Source: Bacteroidota bacterium (GTDB lineage Bacteria; Bacteroidota; Ignavibacteria; UBA10030; F1-140-MAGs086). From it: DNA of 14,421 nucleotides. Positions 12,001 through 14,421 of this stretch are shown here, in pieces. The notes beneath the pieces were generated by a model. It searched no databases and had not been told where the DNA came from. It worked only from the letters and a program-made list of their open reading frames with translations. The stretch lies in contig SXSO01000143.1 in assembly GCA_005792205.1 (NCBI GenBank), positions 1 through 14,421 on the forward strand, given 5' to 3'. Every line of letters begins with the position of its first letter. Position 1 is the first letter of the stretch. The translations under genes and the position numbers were made by a program.

Positions 12001-14421
12001 TTTCCAAAAAATTCCACACTTGAAAAAGTTTCAGAATTTATTGATTGAATTCCTCCATCAAAAACAATTTTTCCATTTCCACTTACAAAATTTCCATTTG
12101 AATTATTCCAATTTCCTTTCACAAATAAATTTCCATTTGACATAATAAGTGCTCCATATATAGAAATATGGTTTGTATAAGCAGAAAAATTATTTGGAAT
12201 TTCTACAACCGAATTTATTGGAATCACAACACTATCGTTTGAACGTGGAGTTCCAAGTGGAATCCAATTTTGTGCGTCATTCCAGAAACCATTTTGCAAA
12301 ACAAATTTTCTTTCGTTTGAAGATGAAAGTGCAAATGTTCCAAAACTTGTGAGTGAAGAAAGTGAAACTAAATTTTGGACCGAATTTGGAACACTCATAT
12401 CTTCTTTTGTCCAAGTATTTCCAAAGTCAAAACTTCTCCAAATTTTAAGTTGCGATTCATCAATATTTTGAATTTCACTATCGCTGTAACGAAGTGTTAA
12501 ATTAGCATTTGTTGGATTTGATTTTGATTTGATAAAATAAAATCTTTTTATAGTATTTGAATTTGAAAATCCGTTTGGATACGAATTTGAAATGCGAACG
12601 ACAGTTGTAGTTTCTGGTTTCACACCTGAAAAACTTAAACTCACACCAATATTTCCAAAATGATAATCAAAATTTTGAAGTGAAACATTTTCAGTTTTTT
12701 TTAAAATTCCTTTTACAAAACCATTTTCAATTAAGTTTCCCGTAAATGTCAATGTATCAACTATATTTAAAATTGTAGAAGAATTTATTTTAACATTATT
12801 CAATGTTGTGTTGCCAAACAAATTTGCTTCACCATTTTTTGAAAAAATTATATTTGAATTAGAAATAATTTTGGAAGAGTTTGAGAAACTATTTTCAATT
12901 ATAATCTCTCCAATTAAATTTTTAGTTCCATTTTCAAAAACCAAATTTCCAAAATTTGATTCATAAATATTTTGATTTGTTCCAAGAAATTTTACTGTTG
13001 CATTTGAGCCAAATTGAATTTGAGATAAAACATTTTTTTTCCAATCTCCATCATTTAATAAAATTGAATTTTGTGTAAAAAATAAATTTCCATCGATAAA
13101 GATTCCTTTACAAATTGCAGTATCAGAAATTTCACAAGAAATTCCAATAGGAATATAAACGCTATCATCACTCATTGGAATTGACATCGGAGACCAATTT
13201 GTAGATAAATTCCAACTTCCATTAGAATTTGAAAATCTGCGAATAATGTTAGAAGAAAACGCGTAGTGATTTGCAAATGAATTTATGTTATTAAATTCTA
13301 CAAAATCATTCTGTGGATTTACAACCGAGTTTTTTTCTTTTTTCCAATTTGTTTGATTGGTATTTCCACTCCAAATAAAAATTTCATTTTCAATTTGAGA
13401 ATTTAATTCTTCAAAGCTTTCACTATAAAATAATTTCAAATTTGCATTAAAACTATTTGCACTTGAATTCACAGAAAAATATCTCAACACAGCATCATCA
13501 AATCCGTTTGGAACAATTCCTGTTGTTCTAACAATTTCAACTTCGCCAATTGAGTTTTCGTTCAAAGAAATTTCTGCTCCTATATTTCCAAAAGTATATG
13601 TAATTGAATTTGTTATATTTTCAGTTTTAGAAATTTTTCCAAGCAAATAACCACTTCCTAATAAATTTCCATTTAAAAAAATTGTGTCAGAATTTTCGAC
13701 TTGAAGAAAAGTTCCAAGAGATATTTCAATATTATTGAACGCTGTATTGCCATAAAAATTTTGAGTTCCCGTTTTATTGAAAATAAAATGAGAATTATTT
13801 GGATTAAAAATTCCATTGTTATTCCACTCTCCTGAAATTGTGTGAGTAAATATGGATGCTGAAAATATTGAATTATTATTGATTATAAAATTTCCAGAAA
13901 TATTTAAATTTTGAAATGGAATTTTTTCTCCACCTCCACTAAACTCTATATTTGTAAAATTAGAGGAAAAAATTTGTTGCAAATTATTTCCATTAAAGTG
14001 AATAGTGGAATTTCGTTGAATAAAATTGCCATCATTTTTAAAATTGCGAGAAATAAAATGAGTATAATTTCCAGCATCAAATTGCGCATTAGGTTTAATT
14101 TCGAAATCATTTAAAACAGTAATATTTCCATTTACAATTTTAAACCCATTTTCAATAGTCAAATTATAAAATTCCGATTGAGAAATTACTTGTGTGTCTC
14201 CAATAAAAATTGTATTTCCGTTTGAAATAAAACTTCCAAAGTTTATCCAGTTTTTAAAAACTTTATGAGTGTGAATTTCGCCATTTAAAATTGCACTTTG
14301 TTCAATAGTTACATTTCCTAAAAAAGAAACTTCTTGTTTTAAAAATTTTTCTCCATTATTTTCAAATTTCACATTTTCAAATTCACTTGAAATAATTTCT
14401 TGATTTGAATTTCCATTAAAA
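6039..14421 (-). CDS. Giant repetitive T9SS-exported surface protein (5' end outside window)
   Basis: The frame is open from the right edge to a TAA at 6039: 2,793 codons in view. An internal GTG at 14372 is not the start, because upstream codons (14420-14373) continue the same repeat (FNGNSNQ...SSEFENV). Most of the protein is Asn/Ser/Phe-rich repeats of about 45-70 residues with recurring elements: W.N.G.F, then I.FNG...Q.I..S.F.N, then G.G.K, then G.L.I...., as expected of a right-handed beta-helix or similar solenoid. Interspersed are composite modules at 13128-13643, 12198-12713 and 10569-11078, and a half-module at 7731-8159. Towards the C-terminus come two Ig-like domains (7089-7727), a conserved-looking region (6380-6770) and a T9SS sorting domain (6042-6329). 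It should be exported by Sec, then passed through the outer membrane by T9SS and anchored or released as an adhesin- or matrix-like protein; ligand and role cannot be told from sequence. Residues encoded at about 9.75-11.44 kb differ in composition from the rest. Confidence 0.93.
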   Translation of the reverse strand, partial: FNGNSNQEIISSEFENVKFENNGEKFLKQEVSFLGNVTIEQSAILNGEIHTHKVFKNWINFGSFISNGNTIFIGDTQVISQSEFYNLTIENGFKIVNGNITVLNDFEIKPNAQFDAGNYTHFISRNFKNDGNFIQRNSTIHFNGNNLQQIFSSNFTNIEFSGGGEKIPFQNLNISGNFIINNNSIFSASIFTHTISGEWNNNGIFNPNNSHFIFNKTGTQNFYGNTAFNNIEISLGTFLQVENSDTIFLNGNLLGSGYLLGKISKTENITNSITYTFGNIGAEISLNENSIGEVEIVRTTGIVPNGFDDAVLRYFSVNSSANSFNANLKLFYSESFEELNSQIENEIFIWSGNTNQTNWKKEKNSVVNPQNDFVEFNNINSFANHYAFSSNIIRRFSNSNGSWNLSTNWSPMSIPMSDDSVYIPIGISCEISDTAICKGIFIDGNLFFTQNSILLNDGDWKKNVLSQIQFGSNATVKFLGTNQNIYESNFGNLVFENGTKNLIGEIIIENSFSNSSKIISNSNIIFSKNGEANLFGNTTLNNVKINSSTILNIVDTLTFTGNLIENGFVKGILKKTENVSLQNFDYHFGNIGVSLSFSGVKPETTTVVRISNSYPNGFSNSNTIKRFYFIKSKSNPTNANLTLRYSDSEIQNIDESQLKIWRSFDFGNTWTKEDMSVPNSVQNLVSLSSLTSFGTFALSSSNERKFVLQNGFWNDAQNWIPLGTPRSNDSVVIPINSVVEIPNNFSAYTNHISIYGALIMSNGNLFVKGNWNNSNGNFVSGNGKIVFDGGIQSINSETFSSVEFFGNTKFLIGNIKVNDTLKINSNTILNTSNHNIISNGDWTNNGNFVSTSTVYFSSDNEQKIIKGKFYNVEFSGNGIKKLYGNLSFENFTINQNAIVNGLNSIDTVHKNWNNSGTFISNGSVIFNSNQQQFISQSDFNNVTFFGVGEKIAIGSLNINGNVTFNSQSTFIARNFFHNIGGSWTKLFGSNFIADSSTIIFDGNSTQIIQGSNFNDVVFSGDGDKVAFGSFDINGDIKIETNLDGGEYTHRVRGNFINEGIFTSNGRILFDRLGKSNVIGNVEFNELEIGQQTELEIEENSIITLQDSLIEKGYLIGSVQKTEEIVGVGNYGFGGIGLDISSVEEIGNVTVRRVSGRYASGFDTSNVVKRWYKIISENESVSGVVKMRFHRYKERNSQSYADMKVWRSINNGDTWRKDMDSEVDSLNCELLVVGFGEEENMSFSSQVYRLPQMSGIWSDSSIWLPEGVPTEVDSVYIPEGTSIIIPNGVVGEVRDIKIEGGVSLLEGSQLQVKGDLYNGRNIVSDGEVILSGEGYQSIYGGKYSVIKFAGLGVKELKDSIEVTDTMLVEGVKLRDGGNIIRVRGYVKIDSTIGFSGKMLFAGNTKFISGGEGSVELKDVEIYDTLEIINNIKMRGDWDNRGVFIGNNKIVLVGELNQKITNADFYDIMIAKYGGIVNQEGDIEIRNNFEIGRGSYNTRGNKVIIMGDMKLSGGNYISDSSKIYLYGDYLQDSINIYSHDSSMMIFDGNNQTIGKSNFYNLNIEGNGIKTFLDTTKIFGNLKVVSQINSNGVFEFSGNTVLDGSGIFQFKDVEIIGNLSDNSKTINVSGSWNNLNGNFYSTGKIIFNGSLSQNILQNNFYNITFANIGEKNFLNNTTISGDFTIEENSTFNLENRVITISGNFINNGILQSLENSKIILNGISKTIDGISNIEFYNLQVDGEISTQKDFVVKKSFTSNGNFIQTNGLITFGSAQSICDFFGSAQFNKISVPQTSSLRLRENSVLKILDNVSAFNNIDVFTFTPNEIVYNGNSLQNISYGNYFNLSLRNGNKTLNNKVSVNGKFFIDSISNVSGGDTLQLNGDFENYGNYIDNFGVTHIEKKSNFIGYGNFSFHNLFIGNGDTLNTSNLSINVNGDFTNYGKLNSNGDFIFNSNSVQKISNSDFYNLQLKNGEVNLYGNLNIENDLICDTNSSLNFKNSFIHIKGNLYLNGNLDSAKIKFFGGSLQSINSLSIYTFEKIVIDKAQNNVLLNNDIKIFDSLKILNGKVFTQNHNIILDLNSHLLETSNNLVIGNVLSDKFVVQNSNNNFNGIGFEMFPKNLIPGRTVVKRTTGDSVYFSGVGNSNFTSHKSIPRIFEVITTEFSNLNAQIKLSYNDPFEIQSYDEKTFRIWQTNDSGDTWKAYKQSALSDSVNNFVIADTSILNSRKTIFILSDANNSLQGNQLFLKNYRVKDTLFISDTSYLLKNWAIKIVKDSIYGNEIVSLNSNSFSIPNLENGKYFLIQTDSVKWKHIAYQVNDSLIKTSSNFIEFNLDGGYDANISVFNFHPNRIVVKNYMDEDSIFETSSDRFPILWNFNLSNNLININTISNNWTSDELQDGIYEISVRDSFMWKNIGKILDGNFIADTSKNIFLNVQDGNEITVEFIFSPTQQKYISFSSDKLIISPNKLFEIKTFPTIGNIIDTAFAKIFSKNKYGLHLGVPHSSKILKNENIAFISFHNKGSYIRKFIGKNSHTKTSKGFDNLFGEFKNPKYSEKFNNKLLKELITLKMNIAISDARISNSGFRNIIYSSDIQSPLNNKTIYEISNFIDTSLTYWRKHSNNNLSDTNYFKILFDDLQKINLAFDTIITANDFVVTINENNDSLYSPLKLKNVGKYLYKIPYLKRNTKNDTTSFDLSYKIPTSYKLMQNFPNPFNSISTIRFELPFEAVVSIDIYNILGQHVATVLDNEIKDVGEEEVYIDGNNFSSGIYFYKFSAKALNEEDFTGEFIEIKKIAIIK
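6042..6329 (-). other. T9SS type A C-terminal sorting domain
   Basis: The last 96 residues of the giant protein. They begin SYKLMQNFPNPFN and continue with TIRFELP, V.IDIYNILGQHVATV and FSSGIYFYKF, ending in a Lys-rich tail. These are the successive beta-strand motifs of the Por-secretion-system sorting domain. NFPNPFN with ..LGQ.V..L and ..SG.Y.Y is typical of Ignavibacteria and relatives. The domain is recognised by the T9SS translocon and normally cleaved during surface attachment. Confidence 0.95.
6380..6770 (-). other. Helical/mixed region before the sorting domain
   Basis: This ~130-residue stretch is not a repeat of the solenoid type. It contains KLLKELITLKMNIAISDARI, a segment LNNKTIYEISNFID, then YWRKH, INLAFD and KLKNVGKYLYKIPYLKR. 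I have an impression that a similar order (leucine-rich 'L.LK.NIA.S', then 'Y.I....D....YWR', then 'INLAFD') occurs just before the sorting domain in other large surface proteins of Ignavibacteria/Kapabacteria. I cannot name a family. Confidence 0.4.
7089..7727 (-). repeat. Two tandem Ig/prealbumin-like (SdrD-B/Cna-B-like) domains
   Basis: Two copies of about 100-110 residues: 7392-7727 and 7089-7391. Both follow the pattern V/L-KNY..[KE]D..F.......[LI].W....., then a G[KI]Y segment, then DS..WK.I, a DG or DS turn and a strand ending F.F.P. The first copy holds LENGKYFLIQTDSVKWKHI and the second LQDGIYEISVRDSFMWKNI. The layout resembles diverged SdrD-B/Cna-B stalk domains. The link to those families is my inference from strand spacing; the internal duplication is directly visible. 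Confidence 0.6.
7731..8159 (-). repeat. Composite module copy 4 (first half only, diverged)
   Basis: Fourth and most C-terminal copy of the module, beginning IGNVLSDK. It keeps the F.GIGFE block, the VVKR.TG block, the ...P.IFEV strand, LN.QIKLSY and the Asp-box-like TNDSGDTW. It lacks the following W..W..P half, and leads directly into the tandem Ig-like domains. At 143 residues the half-module is slightly longer than the ~132 of copies 1-3. Confidence 0.7.
9781..9810 (-). repeat. 30-bp direct repeat, left copy
   Basis: Matches 11413-11442 at 27 of 30 positions, in the same orientation and reading frame, and lies at the downstream edge of the composition change. It encodes DSSMMIFDGN, whose partner reads DSSTIIFDGN. 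Confidence 0.75.
10569..11078 (-). repeat. Composite module copy 3 (Asp-box-like half plus W..W..P half)
   Basis: 170 residues. First half (10686-11078): IGSVQKTE, FGGIGLD, VTVRRVSG...GFD, VVKRWYKI, and VWRSINNGDTWRKD, close to the Asp-box S.D.G.TW. Second half (10569-10676): GIWSDSSIWLPEGVPTEVDS followed by VYIPEG, the 'W....W.P.G.P...D.V.IP' start often found at the head of T9SS surface-protein modules. This copy lies wholly inside the compositionally distinct segment. Confidence 0.8.
11413..11442 (-). repeat. 30-bp direct repeat, right copy
   Basis: Partner of the copy at 9781-9810, offset 1,632 bp (544 codons, frame kept). It lies at the upstream edge of the composition change. The three differences (C/T, C/T, A/G in plus-strand reading) fall next to each other in the middle. 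Confidence 0.75.
12198..12713 (-). repeat. Composite module copy 2
   Basis: 172 residues. First half (12315-12713): KKTENV, FGNIGVSL, VVRISNSYPNGF, IKRFYFI, NANLTLRYSDSE, and IWRSFDFGNTWTKE, an exact S.D.G.TW Asp-box. Second half (12198-12305): GFWNDAQNWIPLGTPRSNDS followed by VVIP. Same order and nearly the same length as copies 1 and 3. Confidence 0.85.
13128..13643 (-). repeat. Composite module copy 1
   Basis: 172 residues. First half (13248-13643): LGKISKTENI, FGNIGAEISL, VEIVRTTGIVPNGFD, VLRYFSV, NANLKLFYSES, and a decayed Asp-box (WSGNTNQTNWKKE). Second half (13128-13239): GSWNLSTNWSPMSIPMSDDS followed by VYIPIG. The KTE glutamate codon lies 930 bp upstream of that of copy 2, which is 1,635 bp upstream of copy 3. 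The modules are therefore separated by varying numbers of solenoid repeats. Confidence 0.85.

Noticed and set aside
14370..14372. GTG as start codon of the giant gene
   Set aside because: The frame continues upstream to the window edge with the same repeat motif, and nothing resembling a signal peptide follows the GTG.
6039..14421. CRISPR-like or satellite repeats
   Set aside because: The repetition is at protein level with varied DNA and lengths; no constant direct repeats with unique spacers are present.

Overview
The window reads as chromosomal DNA of a very AT-rich member of the Bacteroidota/Chlorobiota/Ignavibacteriota assemblage; I favour an Ignavibacteria- or Kapabacteria-like organism. 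The reasons are a C-terminal type IX secretion (T9SS) sorting domain with the NFPNPFN motif, a PorV/PorQ-type outer-membrane protein, Bacteroidota-style promoters (TTTG / TAnnTTTG), and mostly weak Shine-Dalgarno sites. The lineage is inferred from these motifs and was not checked against a database.

Left part (1-5642). A TPR lipoprotein gene runs off the left edge on the minus strand; it resembles the T9SS lipoprotein SprE/PorW more than BamD. A 96-bp divergent promoter region separates it from a tightly packed plus-strand operon: dxr (isoprenoid synthesis), rseP (site-2 protease), dnaX (clamp loader, unusually short) and a secreted PorV/PorQ-family beta-barrel gene. The gaps are 10 bp, 3 bp and a 17-bp overlap. 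The operon ends at a clear hairpin terminator that, from its symmetry, should work in both directions.

Right part (5643-14421). Everything reads on the minus strand. A 101-residue soluble protein of unknown function (5659-5964) has a good Shine-Dalgarno and codon use suggesting high expression. Upstream of it lies a giant gene open from 14421 to 6039 (at least 2,793 residues, N-terminus outside the window). It encodes a repetitive, Asn/Ser-rich surface protein. It has many beta-helix-like repeats, three copies of a ~172-residue composite module with an Asp-box-like motif, a fourth diverged copy of the first half, two tandem Ig/prealbumin-like domains, and a T9SS type A sorting domain.

How it fits together. 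The SprE/PorW-like lipoprotein, the PorV-like protein and the giant cargo give the window a T9SS theme around an otherwise housekeeping operon. The strongest unexplained signal is a ~1.65-kb stretch inside the giant gene (about 9.75-11.44 kb) that stays in frame but differs sharply in GC, codon choice and amino-acid composition. It is bounded at both ends by a nearly identical 30-bp direct repeat, which suggests modular replacement by recombination (or an assembly chimera). No tRNA, rRNA, CRISPR array or insertion sequence was seen, and no gene-free stretch exceeds 300 bp.
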